Shown here: piece by piece, positions 54,465 to 63,919 of the stretch
Numbering within the stretch: position 1 is the stretch's first letter
How the letters are laid out: each line of letters opens with the position of its first letter
Assembly (NCBI RefSeq): GCF_020829625.1
Contig: NZ_JAIVFX010000003.1
Coordinates: forward strand, 124,001 to 188,000
DNA length: 64,000 nt
Origin: Nostoc sp. XA010
Lineage (GTDB): Bacteria > Cyanobacteriota > Cyanobacteriia > Cyanobacteriales > Nostocaceae
Direction: 5' to 3'
Notes under the pieces: generated by a model
What the model was told of the DNA's origin: nothing
Databases searched by the model: none
What the model saw: only the letters and a program-made list of their open reading frames with translations
Program-made: the position numbers and the translations under genes

Positions 54465-55262
54465 ATGAAACTTACTTACATTATGACATTAGTACTTCTT
54501 GGATTGGTAAGTTCCCCCACAAGGGTTTCGGCACAGGTAGATCAATTACTTAACCAATCCTTTGTTAATACACCTAGCCAGTCTAACCGTCCAAAATTTC
54601 CAGATAACGGCGCACCTATTGGACGTCGTAAAGGAGGTACAAGCCGTGATGGTTGCACTCCCTTGAACACGCCAATTACTGCTTTAGTTCCTGGTGAAGA
54701 AATTGCAGATGAATCAAAATCTTTTTTGGCATTCACAATTTCTGAATATCCAACTTTTTGGGTTTTTGTACCGGAATTACCAAAGAATGCTGTTCTTGGA
54801 GAATTTTTACTTCAAGATGAAAATGATAAAAACATCTACAAGACATCTTTATCACTACCACCAAAGGCTAGTGTTGTTGGTATTAAGTTACCACATAATT
54901 CAGAATCTGCTCTAAAAATAAATCAAAAATATCAGTGGTATTTTAAAGTTTTCTGTGGCAATTCGCAGCAAATATCAGAGTATTTTTATGTGAAAGCATG
55001 GATACAGCGTGTGCCGTTAAATTCTGATCTTGAAATTCAATTGAAAAGCACACAATCAAGAGAATATGCTACTTATGCTCTTAACCAAATTTGGCAAGAT
55101 GCTTTAACTAATTTAGCTACTCTGCGTCGTTCTGATCCCAAGTCAAACATTTTTACAGAGGATTGGACGCTTTTGTTAAAAGATGTTGGTTTGGCAGAAT
55201 TTGCAACAGCACCGATTGTAGAACTTGAGAGTGACGAAAAAGCCATCACTCAATCAAATTAG
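54465..55262 (+). CDS. DUF928 family exported protein
   Basis: A 265-aa protein from ATG 54465; a TTG 6 bp upstream is in frame. It has a signal peptide (MKLTYIMTLVLLGLVSSPTRVSAQ), then the DUF928 signature GAPIGRRKGGTSRDGC. A beta-rich domain follows, with FWVFVPELPKNAVLGEFLLQDEN and YQWYFKVFCGNSQQISEYFYVKAWIQRV, then a helical C-terminus (ALNQIWQDALTNLATLRRSDPKS). Two conserved Cys (about 66 and 169) could form a disulfide. DUF928 proteins usually accompany CHAT and TPR genes in cyanobacteria, and their role is unknown. The TPR-CHAT gene starts 10 bp after its stop. Confidence 0.87.
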   Translation: MKLTYIMTLVLLGLVSSPTRVSAQVDQLLNQSFVNTPSQSNRPKFPDNGAPIGRRKGGTSRDGCTPLNTPITALVPGEEIADESKSFLAFTISEYPTFWVFVPELPKNAVLGEFLLQDENDKNIYKTSLSLPPKASVVGIKLPHNSESALKINQKYQWYFKVFCGNSQQISEYFYVKAWIQRVPLNSDLEIQLKSTQSREYATYALNQIWQDALTNLATLRRSDPKSNIFTEDWTLLLKDVGLAEFATAPIVELESDEKAITQSN

Positions 55263-55272
55263 TATAGTAAAT

Positions 55273-57978
55273 ATGGCTAAATTGCCAGTATTATTGCGTA
55301 TGCTACAATCCTATTTAAGATTTTTGAAATTTTTCTTGCTGCTATTTGGAACAGCCATACTGTGCATTTTTAGTTCACCTGCTTTAGCAACTTTTTCTCA
55401 CATCAGCCTAAATATTCCACAAACTAAGATTCAAAACTCACCTGCCTTAGCTCAAACCTTAGTAGAACAGGGTAAAGCTTTGTATGAGGCGGGTTTATTT
55501 ACTGAAGCACTTCAGGTTTTAGAACAAGCTGCTATTGGCTTCTACAACACAGGAGACAAACTTAACCAAGCTATAGCCTTAAGCAATCTTGCCTTAATTT
55601 ATCAACAGCTTGGCAAACAGACACAAGCAGAACTTGCAATTAGCCAAAGTCTCAATCTGTTAAAGAATTTAGATAGCTCAAAAGAGCGTGCTGCAATTAC
55701 AGCGCAATCTTTAGATGTACAAGGAAAATTACAATTAGCGCAAGGACAAACTGAAATTGCGTTGTCCACTTGGCAAAAAGCTGCTGATATATATGAGCAA
55801 ATAGGCGATAGGGCGACATTAACTCGTAATCTGATTAACTCTGCTCAAGCTATGCAGGCTTTAGGGCTTTATCGCCAAGCAGAAAAAACTTTAACAGAAG
55901 TTCAACAAAACCTTACTACTCTTCCAGATTCATCGCTCAAAGTTGCTGGACTAGATAGCCTTGGCAATGTCCTACGAGTTATTGGTGATTTCAATGAATC
56001 ACGAAAAGTTTTAGAGCAAAGTTTAACTCTAGCAACAGCTATAAAATCTCCAATAGCTATAGGTGATACCTTCCTCAGTTTAGGTAATACAGCCTTTGCC
56101 GAAGCAAAAACTCAACATGAGGTAGGGAATACAGACCTTGCTCAACAAGAATTTCAAGCTGCTTTAAACTTTTATCAGCAAGCGGCTATAAATGCGTTAG
56201 GTAGTACGCGTATTCAAGCACAGCTAAATCAACTTAACCTACTTCTAGAATTTTTCTCTAAAAAAGAAGCCGCAAATACGTTTAAACAAGCTTTATTCTT
56301 GTCTGAGCAAATTCTGGCTGAAATTAATAAATTGGTTCCTAGCCGAAACTCAGTATACGCTCGGATTCAATTCGCTTCTATTTTAATGGATTTAACACAG
56401 AAAACCAATGCACCTATTTTATCAAATTTAAATATTGCCCAACTCTTGTCTACCGCGATACAGGAGGCCCAAAGCCTAAAAGACCAGCAAGCCCAATCTT
56501 ATGCTCTTGGAACTTTGGGTCGTCTGTATGAAAAGAATAAGCAGTTAGGTGATGCTCTAGAACTAACAACAAAAGCTTTATTTATTGCTCAAAGTATTGA
56601 TGCATCAGACATTCTCTATCAGTGGCAATGGCAGCAAGGACGTTTACTCAAGCAACAAGGAAATCTCAATGCTGCACTCAAGGCTTATGATACAGCTTAT
56701 AAAACTTTAGAATCTCTTCGCGGTGATTTAGTTGCTAGTAATTTAGATGTTCAGTTTTCTTTTCGAGAAAGTATAGAACCTATCTATCGAGAGTTAGTTG
56801 AATTACAGTTACTCACAGAGAATACTCAAGGGGATCAACAGAGTAGTCAATACAATCTTAAACAGGCACGTAAAGTCATTGAGTCGCTCCAACTTGCAGA
56901 ACTGAATAACTTTTTTCGTTCACCTTGTTTAGAACCAATTGTAGAGATAGACAAAGTGGTGGAGCAGGATAAAAAGGCAGCAGTTATCTATTCAGTTATT
57001 TTACCCGATCGTTTCGATATTATCCTTACCTTGCCTAATCAACAATTACAGCACTATACCACTAAGATACCTCAAGAAAAAGTAGAGAGTACTGTTACTT
57101 CATTACGTAAATCTTTAACAGATGTCGCGGGTACTTATGAAGTGAAAGAACAGTCCCAAAAAATATATGACTGGTTAATTAGACCAGCCGAAGCTGAATT
57201 AGTTAAAAGTGGCATCACTACTTTAGTTTTTGTATTGGATGGGGAATTAAGAAATATTCCGATGGGGGTTCTTTACGACCCGCAGCAAAATAAATATCTC
57301 ATGGAGAAATATGCGCTCGCTTTAACTCCTGGTTTACAATTGTTTAATCCTAAACCCTTGCAAAAAGTACAGTTAAATGCTTTAACTGCCGGAGTGGGAG
57401 AAGCACGTTCTATAGGAGGTCAGAAATTTTCAGCCCTGAAAAATGTAGCACGGGAACTCAAAGAAATTCAAACTGAGGTTCCTAGAAGTGAAGAACTGTT
57501 AAATCAGCAGTTTCTCGATAGCAACTTGCTAAAACAATTGCTTGCAACTCCATTTTCTATCATTCACTTAGCAACTCACGGTGAGTTTAGTTCAGATCCG
57601 GAAAGAACTTTTCTTCTCACCTGGAATAAGCTACTGAAAGTTAAAGAATTTGATACTCTATTACGAGTTAGCGATAGAAATAGGTCTGGTAAGATCGAGT
57701 TACTTGTCTTGAGCGCTTGCAAAACTGCTGTTGGGGATCAGCGAGCTGCTTTAGGATTAGCTGGCATAGCTGTACGAGCAGGCGCACGCAGTACGCTAGC
57801 AAGTTTATGGTCAGTGGATGACCAATGGACTGCTAAACTTATGAGCGAGTTTTATCGAAACCTAAATACTGGGATCAGCAAAGCCCAAGCACTCCAGCGT
57901 GCTCAATTAAGTGTATTTGCTAAACAAAAAAGCCCTTATTTCTGGGCACCTTATGTTCTAGTAGGAAATTGGCTTTGA
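55273..57978 (+). CDS. TPR-CHAT caspase-like protease
   Basis: A 901-aa protein from ATG 55273; an in-frame TTG at 55225 would overlap the DUF928 gene. An N-terminal membrane segment (FLKFFLLLFGTAILCIFSSPALA, about 17-40) reads as a signal peptide. TPR repeats follow across about 60-500 (ALYEAGLFTEALQVLEQAAIGFYNTGD and QAIALSNLALIYQQLGKQTQAELAI are typical). The C-terminal CHAT domain (about 600-901) has an intact dyad, His769 in IIHLATHGEF and Cys816 in LSACKTAVGD, plus GLAGIAVRAGARSTLASLWSVDD and the final YFWAPYVLVGNWL. The family includes the Craspase partner, but no type III-E CRISPR effector is here. It is convergent with the exoprotein gene, 19 bp apart. Confidence 0.9.
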   Translation: MAKLPVLLRMLQSYLRFLKFFLLLFGTAILCIFSSPALATFSHISLNIPQTKIQNSPALAQTLVEQGKALYEAGLFTEALQVLEQAAIGFYNTGDKLNQAIALSNLALIYQQLGKQTQAELAISQSLNLLKNLDSSKERAAITAQSLDVQGKLQLAQGQTEIALSTWQKAADIYEQIGDRATLTRNLINSAQAMQALGLYRQAEKTLTEVQQNLTTLPDSSLKVAGLDSLGNVLRVIGDFNESRKVLEQSLTLATAIKSPIAIGDTFLSLGNTAFAEAKTQHEVGNTDLAQQEFQAALNFYQQAAINALGSTRIQAQLNQLNLLLEFFSKKEAANTFKQALFLSEQILAEINKLVPSRNSVYARIQFASILMDLTQKTNAPILSNLNIAQLLSTAIQEAQSLKDQQAQSYALGTLGRLYEKNKQLGDALELTTKALFIAQSIDASDILYQWQWQQGRLLKQQGNLNAALKAYDTAYKTLESLRGDLVASNLDVQFSFRESIEPIYRELVELQLLTENTQGDQQSSQYNLKQARKVIESLQLAELNNFFRSPCLEPIVEIDKVVEQDKKAAVIYSVILPDRFDIILTLPNQQLQHYTTKIPQEKVESTVTSLRKSLTDVAGTYEVKEQSQKIYDWLIRPAEAELVKSGITTLVFVLDGELRNIPMGVLYDPQQNKYLMEKYALALTPGLQLFNPKPLQKVQLNALTAGVGEARSIGGQKFSALKNVARELKEIQTEVPRSEELLNQQFLDSNLLKQLLATPFSIIHLATHGEFSSDPERTFLLTWNKLLKVKEFDTLLRVSDRNRSGKIELLVLSACKTAVGDQRAALGLAGIAVRAGARSTLASLWSVDDQWTAKLMSEFYRNLNTGISKAQALQRAQLSVFAKQKSPYFWAPYVLVGNWL

Positions 57979-57997
57979 GATACACAATTAAGCCTAT

Positions 57998-60900
57998 TTA
58001 CTTCTGAGCTTGATAATTACTGCAAGGTACAGCCTTCTGCCATGAACTACGGCCCCCAGCAGGTACATTAGCTATAAGTACCACCTCTCCCTTTTCGTTT
58101 ACCACCAATCCATTTGCTTCTACAATACGTTCTGGTGTGGTAGTAACTGGATTAGTAGTAACAGGTGGATTGCTGCTATTGCTGCTTGGTTTGAGCGCCA
58201 CCCAACCGATTTCTACAGTGCCGTTCGGCAGAACATCTTTAGTGGGATTAGGAGGTAAACCGCCTCTTCCGGTGATAGTAAAGCTGCTTTGAGCATAACC
58301 TGGACTATCGCAGACTTGAGCTACTTCAGTTGCTACAGCTATTGTGGGTAGCTCAACTAAGCCACTGTTGGGGTCGATACCAGGTGTATTAAGTTCTACT
58401 GAACCGTTGAATGGAGGACTTGCTCCTGTAGCAGTGATGTCGCTTTCTGAAGTTGGTGTATTCCGACTGCGAATCCCAAAGATTCCTTGAGCGCTGATTT
58501 TGACTGCTCCACCACGAAAGTCAACAGAATTGGCACTAATATCACTATTTTCTTCAGGAATAGCAATGATGAAGCCATTTAGTGCATCAATACCGATATT
58601 ACCGCCAGGAATACCAAGGCCTTTGGCATTGGTAGTAATAGAACTTTGATTACGTAGTAACAATGAGAGCGATCGCGTAAAGGATCGCGCAAAGATATTT
58701 CCGCCGCCTCCTGTAGTGTCAGCAGTGATTTTGGCAGCGTTATTGAGATATATCGAGTTAGCGTTAAGTTTTAAATTGCCCGCAGCCCCTGAGCCTGTAC
58801 TACTTACAGTTATTTTTGCTCCATCTTGAACTGCCAAATTTTCTGTCGTCAGTGTTGAGTCACCGCCTGCTCCTTGTCCTGTGGTTTCAGCCGAAATCAC
58901 TGAGCCGTTACCAGTAATATTAATAGATTCAGGAGCATTGATACTTAGAGTTCCTCCCTCACCATTACCAGAGCTAGCAGCCGATACCGTTGCTCCTCCA
59001 GTGATATTTACAGCTAAGGTTTGCTCATTGTTATTGGGTTGAATTGTCAAGTTCCCGCCTGGTGCATTTCCTGTCGTCCCAGCTTCTAAACTGCTGCCGT
59101 CTGTCAAGTTCAATTGTCTAGCTTCCACGGTCAGATTACCACCACTACCTTCGGGGTTAGTAGAATTAGCCGCGGCTGAAACGCGCATTCCATTGCTGAT
59201 AGTTAGTTTTTCAGTGTTAAGAAGCACATCTCCGGCTCGTCCACTACCAGCACCTTCGGATGTCACCGCTAAGATCCCATTACCACTGAGGGTGATTGAC
59301 TCAGGAGCATTGACACTTAGGGTTCCTCCTTTACCACTACCAGAGGTGGATGCTGATATCTGCGCTTGCTCAAAGAAGTTAACCGTCAAGGTTTGTCCGT
59401 TCAAAGGTTGAAGCGTCAAGTTTCCGGCTGCGCCTGTACTGCTTGTCTGAGCAAAAACACCACTAGTGGAACCAGATAACTGTATTTCTGGAATATTTAG
59501 TGTGATGTCACCTGCTTGTCCACTACCAAAGGTAGATGTACGCAGTTGCCCATCATTTAAAACACTTAAGGTATTAGCGCTAAGAGTGATGTCACCTGTA
59601 TCCCCCTGCCCAGAAGTACTGGCTGTCAGTGCAGCACCATCGGTGATACTTAGGGAGTTCGTGTTAACTGTTATATCGCCACTCTTTCCATCCTTCTGCC
59701 CTTCCTTTGCAGCCCCAGAAATTATACCGCTCGGATATGGACGATCTTTTACGAAGTCATAGACTAAAGCTCCAGCAAATCCAAAATCTCGTATTTGAGA
59801 GGCGGACAACCCTTGTTTTGAAGTGCCAACAAGTTCTACTGAATCAGAGGCGGTAATGGTCAATTCGCCTGCCTTTCCAGAGCTAGAAGTACCCGCCGAG
59901 ATAATTCCTCCATTGCTGACTATCAGTTTCTTAGTAGTAATAGCTAATTTGCCAGAATTTCCAGGCCCCTGTGTTCCAGAAGACAAAATGCTAGGAATAT
60001 TATCTGATGAAGTGCCACTAAGTTCTACTAACTCAGTAGCGTTCACAGTCAATTCTCCTCCTGGCATTTCGCCACCAGTACCACTTGTCACCCATGCACC
60101 ATCACTGACAATTAATTTTTTAGTATCAATAGTCAAGTTGCCCCCTGCTCCGTAACCGGCAGTTTCATTACGCAATCCACTAGGAACCTTACTTGTTGTA
60201 GTCAACAAATATGGGGGAGAATCATTAGCTGAGGTACCACTAAGTTCTATCAAGTCTGCCTTCACGGTTAAATTTCCTCCATGTCCTGTGCTTGTAGTAC
60301 CTGCCGATACCACTGCCCCATTAGATACAATTAACCGCCCAGTTTCAATGCTCAGGTTTCCGGCATTTCCACCTGGAATAGGTAGAAAAGAGCTTACGAA
60401 AGGAGAAACATTAGGAAGATTCTGGGCATCAAGGGAAGCGGAAAACAAGCCAATAGGAACAGGAACAGAAACAGGAATATTTATAGTAAAAAAGCCTAAA
60501 AAATCAATAGGAATATCGATGTCAATGTCAATCGTACCGTTTGATGAGGAACTGCCAGTTAGTTCTATTGAGTCAGAGGCTTTTACAATCAGATCCCCAG
60601 CTTTCCCACTAGAAATAGTAGCAGTGGCTATTACTCCATCTTGAATAATCAATTTCCCTGTATCCACGAGCAAATCTCCACCATTTCCAGAACCAAAAAC
60701 GGCGTTGTAGATAGAGCTATTTTCGATTCTCAGTGTTCCTTTGGCGCTGAGGGTGACATCTCCTGCTTGGGCGTCATCGGCTCCTGCAAGTGGGCTAATA
60801 CCCGCACGTATGCTACTTCTCCCCAAAACGTCTATATTCTCAGCATTGATGGCAATACTACCGCCACCACCAGAAGCGACATTAACTTCAGCGCCATTGG

Positions 60901-61651
60901 TAAGCGACACATTTGCTCGTGCTACATTCTCTGGAAAATTTAAGCTGAAATTGTTGCTATTGGCATTAAGAGCAACTGTCCCCTCTCCTGCTAAACCTCC
61001 TAACTCCACTTGTCCACCAAGGGCATTTAATGAGCCACCATCCACGTTGACATCGCCTCCAACTGCCAGCAAACTACGATTATTATTAACACTTAAACTA
61101 GCTGAGTTATTTTGGATCGGCGCAGCAACAATTTGATTGAATAGAAGAGCCGAAGGGTTGACTACGAGTAGTTCAGGATTATTCGGAGTAGAAGCACTAA
61201 AAAAACCTTGATTGTCAAACCCAATTGCATTAGCTGTAGTCGCTACAAAAGAACCACCTATATCCAGTGAAGCGTTGCGTCCAAAAATAATCCCGTTAGG
61301 ATTGATCAGAAATAGGTTAGCTATACCATTAGCTTTTATTAACCCTTCAATCTCAGACCTTGAATTACCTGTTACTCTGCTAATAATGTTCTGAATCTCA
61401 TTACCGTTGTTGAAGAAAGCAGTATTCCCAGCAGGCACAGAGAATTCCTTAAAGCTATGGAATAAGTTAGTGCCTGCTTGTGTACCGCCAGTAATGTTGA
61501 AGGTGTTACCGTCTGGTGTGACGTTGGAATTAATCGGTAGAGTGCTATCCGGGGCGATTTGAGCGATCGCACATTTTCCAGACAAAGCGCTGACACTCAT
61601 CGCAATACCTAGCACTGCACCCCAATAAGTTAAATGCCAACTACCAGACAT
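57998..61651 (-). CDS. Filamentous-haemagglutinin-type exoprotein (TPS domain)
   Basis: A 1217-aa protein. An in-frame TTG at 61666 is possible, but GGAGG lies 6-9 bases before ATG 61651, so I start there. The signal peptide ends GKCAIAQ. The two-partner-secretion domain follows (about 35-180: NTFNITGGTQAGTNLFHSFKEFSVPAGNTAFF, IQNIISRVTGNSRSEIEGLI, ANLFLINPNGIIFGRNASLDIGGSF). Residues about 250-1050 are a beta-helix of many imperfect repeats (SGKAGDLIVKASDSIELTGTS, GNLTIDTKKLIVSDGA). The C-terminus has CDSPGYAQSSFTITGRGGLPPNPTKDV and a final VPCSNYQ. Its TpsB transporter is not in the window. Probably a surface adhesin. Confidence 0.9.
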   Translation of the reverse strand: MSGSWHLTYWGAVLGIAMSVSALSGKCAIAQIAPDSTLPINSNVTPDGNTFNITGGTQAGTNLFHSFKEFSVPAGNTAFFNNGNEIQNIISRVTGNSRSEIEGLIKANGIANLFLINPNGIIFGRNASLDIGGSFVATTANAIGFDNQGFFSASTPNNPELLVVNPSALLFNQIVAAPIQNNSASLSVNNNRSLLAVGGDVNVDGGSLNALGGQVELGGLAGEGTVALNANSNNFSLNFPENVARANVSLTNGAEVNVASGGGGSIAINAENIDVLGRSSIRAGISPLAGADDAQAGDVTLSAKGTLRIENSSIYNAVFGSGNGGDLLVDTGKLIIQDGVIATATISSGKAGDLIVKASDSIELTGSSSSNGTIDIDIDIPIDFLGFFTINIPVSVPVPIGLFSASLDAQNLPNVSPFVSSFLPIPGGNAGNLSIETGRLIVSNGAVVSAGTTSTGHGGNLTVKADLIELSGTSANDSPPYLLTTTSKVPSGLRNETAGYGAGGNLTIDTKKLIVSDGAWVTSGTGGEMPGGELTVNATELVELSGTSSDNIPSILSSGTQGPGNSGKLAITTKKLIVSNGGIISAGTSSSGKAGELTITASDSVELVGTSKQGLSASQIRDFGFAGALVYDFVKDRPYPSGIISGAAKEGQKDGKSGDITVNTNSLSITDGAALTASTSGQGDTGDITLSANTLSVLNDGQLRTSTFGSGQAGDITLNIPEIQLSGSTSGVFAQTSSTGAAGNLTLQPLNGQTLTVNFFEQAQISASTSGSGKGGTLSVNAPESITLSGNGILAVTSEGAGSGRAGDVLLNTEKLTISNGMRVSAAANSTNPEGSGGNLTVEARQLNLTDGSSLEAGTTGNAPGGNLTIQPNNNEQTLAVNITGGATVSAASSGNGEGGTLSINAPESINITGNGSVISAETTGQGAGGDSTLTTENLAVQDGAKITVSSTGSGAAGNLKLNANSIYLNNAAKITADTTGGGGNIFARSFTRSLSLLLRNQSSITTNAKGLGIPGGNIGIDALNGFIIAIPEENSDISANSVDFRGGAVKISAQGIFGIRSRNTPTSESDITATGASPPFNGSVELNTPGIDPNSGLVELPTIAVATEVAQVCDSPGYAQSSFTITGRGGLPPNPTKDVLPNGTVEIGWVALKPSSNSSNPPVTTNPVTTTPERIVEANGLVVNEKGEVVLIANVPAGGRSSWQKAVPCSNYQAQK

Positions 61652-61931
61652 TACAAGCCTCCACAAGTATCACTAACACTAAACTTTAGTTAAGCATGTA
61701 TCAAGTTAATCAATGTCTATTACTTAATAATCAGAAATAAGACATACTCAATCATGCTGTTTAGCGCTGTTAAAGTTTGAGTAAGCAGTGTCTGGATGAA
61801 AAATTGCTTTATTCCCCAATTCTTAGCCGTACTTCATTGGGGTAACTATAAAATCAAAAAGTTAAATTTTAAGAGAGATTAGAAGACGATCGCAACCATG
61901 TAAATTTAGTCATTTTAGTGAATGACAGACT

Positions 61932-63023
61932 TCAATACAACATTTGTCTTTTAACAAGAGCATGGCCAGATTGAACATCAAACCAGTGAATATCCTCAGG
62001 GGGCAATGCTAGTGTAATATCTTCGCCACTCCAATTTTGGTCTGTTGGCAACAAAGCACGTACCGTAATCGCTCCGGTTTGTGAACCCTCAACCCTAACA
62101 CTAACCAAATAGTGCATACCTAAGTTTTCCACTAAAAACACTCGCCCTTGGATAGTTTGGGTATCACCTGGTTGAGCAATACGGACATTTTCTGGGCGGA
62201 TTCCCAGAACAATCTGCGGTGGTACTGTTGGTATATTAGGGAGAAGCACTTGGAAGTTGCCCACGATCGCATATTGTCCCCTACAAGGTAAAGTCAGCAA
62301 ATTCATTTGCGGGCTACCAACAAATCCAGCCACAAATAGATTCGCTGGATGGTTATAAATGCGGTCAGGCGGGTCAAGCTGCTGGACATAGCCATCGTTG
62401 AGCAATGCAACTTTCGTGGAGAGCGTCATCGCTTCGGTTTGGTCGTGGGTGACGTAGACAACTGGCACTTTTTGTGCTGCAAAAATTTGCTTGATATCGG
62501 CTCGGACTCTTTCTCGCAGTAGTGCATCCAGGTTACTTAAAGGTTCATCTAGCAGGTATACATCAGCATTACGCACCAAAGCACGACCGACAGCAACCCT
62601 CTGGCGTTGACCTCCAGACATTTGTCCAGGCTTGCGGTTCATTAACTCTGCTAATCCTAAAACTTCTGCCACTTCTGCGACTCGCTGTTTAATTTCTGTA
62701 GGTGGTACTTTTTTCAGCTTGAGTCCAGAAGCGAGGTTTTCGTACACTGTCATGTGGGGATAGAGTGCATAGCTTTGAAATACCATTGCAATGTTGCGAT
62801 CGCTTGCTCGTTTATAGGTGACATCCACCTCCCCAATCTTGATTTGACCGCGAGTCGGTTCTTCAAGACCCGCAATCATTCTTAGGACGGTAGATTTGCC
62901 ACAGCCAGAAGGGCCAAGTAAAGTGAGAAACTCATGGTTATCTACAGTTAAACTAACGTCTTTGACAGGGATAACTTTAGGATTATAGGTTTTATTCAAG
63001 TTTGTGAGTTCGAGTTTAGCCAT
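61932..63023 (-). CDS. Sugar ABC transporter ATPase (MalK/UgpC type)
   Basis: A 363-aa ATPase of the CUT1 sugar-transport class: Walker A GPSGCGKST (about 37-45), MVFQSYALYPHMTVYENLA, signature [18 protein letters not shown], Walker B YLLDEPLSNLDALLR, and YVTHDQTEAMTLSTKVALL. The C-terminal regulatory (TOBE/OB) domain is present (IVLGIRPENVRIAQPG, SGEDITLALPPEDIHWFDVQSG). This ATPase often serves several permeases. It is 8 bp downstream of the permease gene, in the same operon. The substrate is not determinable; glucosylglycerol or maltodextrin-type sugars are possible. Confidence 0.92.
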   Translation of the reverse strand: MAKLELTNLNKTYNPKVIPVKDVSLTVDNHEFLTLLGPSGCGKSTVLRMIAGLEEPTRGQIKIGEVDVTYKRASDRNIAMVFQSYALYPHMTVYENLASGLKLKKVPPTEIKQRVAEVAEVLGLAELMNRKPGQMSGGQRQRVAVGRALVRNADVYLLDEPLSNLDALLRERVRADIKQIFAAQKVPVVYVTHDQTEAMTLSTKVALLNDGYVQQLDPPDRIYNHPANLFVAGFVGSPQMNLLTLPCRGQYAIVGNFQVLLPNIPTVPPQIVLGIRPENVRIAQPGDTQTIQGRVFLVENLGMHYLVSVRVEGSQTGAITVRALLPTDQNWSGEDITLALPPEDIHWFDVQSGHALVKRQMLY

Positions 63024-63031
63024 TTTGATTT

Positions 63032-63916
63032 TTATCCTTTGACAGCACCAGCAGTAAGACCTTGGACAATCCGGCGCTGGAAAAATAAAACTAGTAAAAT
63101 CAGGGGTAACGTCCCCACAACAGTTGCAGCAGCGATTGGCCCGTAGGGAATTTCATATATTGTCGCACCACCCAACTGAGCAGCAGCAACGGGAATTGTC
63201 TTCAACTCTTCACGAGTCATAAACGTCAGAGCGAAAATAAACTCGTTCCAAGCAAAAATAAAGGTGAGGATTCCAGTAGTCACCAAGGCGGGAAGGGTCA
63301 TGGGCAACACGATTTGCCATAGTAGTTGAAAGGTGTTGTAGCCATCGACCCTAGCGGAATCTTCCAAATCTTTTGGCAATTGTTGAAAAAAGCTTCTAAG
63401 TACTAAAATTGTTAGCGGCAAATTGATGGCAGTATAGGGTATAATCAGCGCCAGATAATTATTGCCCAATCTCAGCGCTTGGATAATTTCTAATAGTCCT
63501 AAGAACAATAGAATTCCAGGAAATAAGGTAACAATTAGAACGCTAGCGAGGATAGCTCTTTCACCCCAAGGGCGTAACCGTGCGAGGGCATAAGCCGCAG
63601 GTGCGCCGATCGCTAAAGATACAGCTGTAGAAGTAATCGATACAAAAGCACTGTTGAAGATGTAACGCCAAAATGGACGACGGGTGAATAACTCAATGTA
63701 GTGATTGAAAGTAAATCGTGTGGGAAAATAGACAGTAGGAACGGCAGCAATATCCTCATTCACTTTAAACGAGGTCAGTAATTGCCATAAAGCTGGGGAT
63801 AAGCTGAATACCACCACTAATACAACTATTATGGGCAGCAAGATTTTTTTAAGAGAAAACTTGGTTTCTCCTTTTCGTTTTGGAGTCGTTGGCACTACTT
63901 GTGGAGTTACACTCAT
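63032..63916 (-). CDS. Sugar ABC transporter permease (MalG/UgpE type)
   Basis: A 294-aa permease with six membrane segments. The first is IVVLVVVFSLSPALWQLLTSF (about 30-51); the core LLIAIxxxYALARLRPWGERA-like segment reads GAPAAYALARLRPWGERAIL. The EAA coupling loop is EDSARVDGYNTFQLLWQIVLPMTLPALVTTGILTF (about 190-224). The C-terminal IVQGLTAGAVKG ending is typical of this family. The cytoplasmic N-terminus has a KRKGETKFSLKK stretch. It starts 3 bp after the stop of the upstream gene (63920-64000) and 8 bp before the ATPase gene: a three-gene operon, read on the minus strand. Confidence 0.92.
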   Translation of the reverse strand: MSVTPQVVPTTPKRKGETKFSLKKILLPIIVVLVVVFSLSPALWQLLTSFKVNEDIAAVPTVYFPTRFTFNHYIELFTRRPFWRYIFNSAFVSITSTAVSLAIGAPAAYALARLRPWGERAILASVLIVTLFPGILLFLGLLEIIQALRLGNNYLALIIPYTAINLPLTILVLRSFFQQLPKDLEDSARVDGYNTFQLLWQIVLPMTLPALVTTGILTFIFAWNEFIFALTFMTREELKTIPVAAAQLGGATIYEIPYGPIAAATVVGTLPLILLVLFFQRRIVQGLTAGAVKG

Positions 63917-63919
63917 GGG

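Noticed and set aside
54329..54553. 74-codon plus-strand frame before the DUF928 gene
   Set aside because: It overlaps the DUF928 start in another frame and has no motif. The signal peptide frame is clearly the real one.
55273..57978. TPR-CHAT protein as part of a Craspase (type III-E CRISPR) system
   Set aside because: TPR-CHAT is the right family, but there is no gRAMP effector, no array and an N-terminal signal-like segment. The neighbourhood is DUF928/FHA instead.
58396..61596. Several plus-strand frames of 60-131 codons opposite the exoprotein gene
   Set aside because: Repetitive antisense shadows of the beta-helix repeats with Pro/Ser-rich low-complexity translations.
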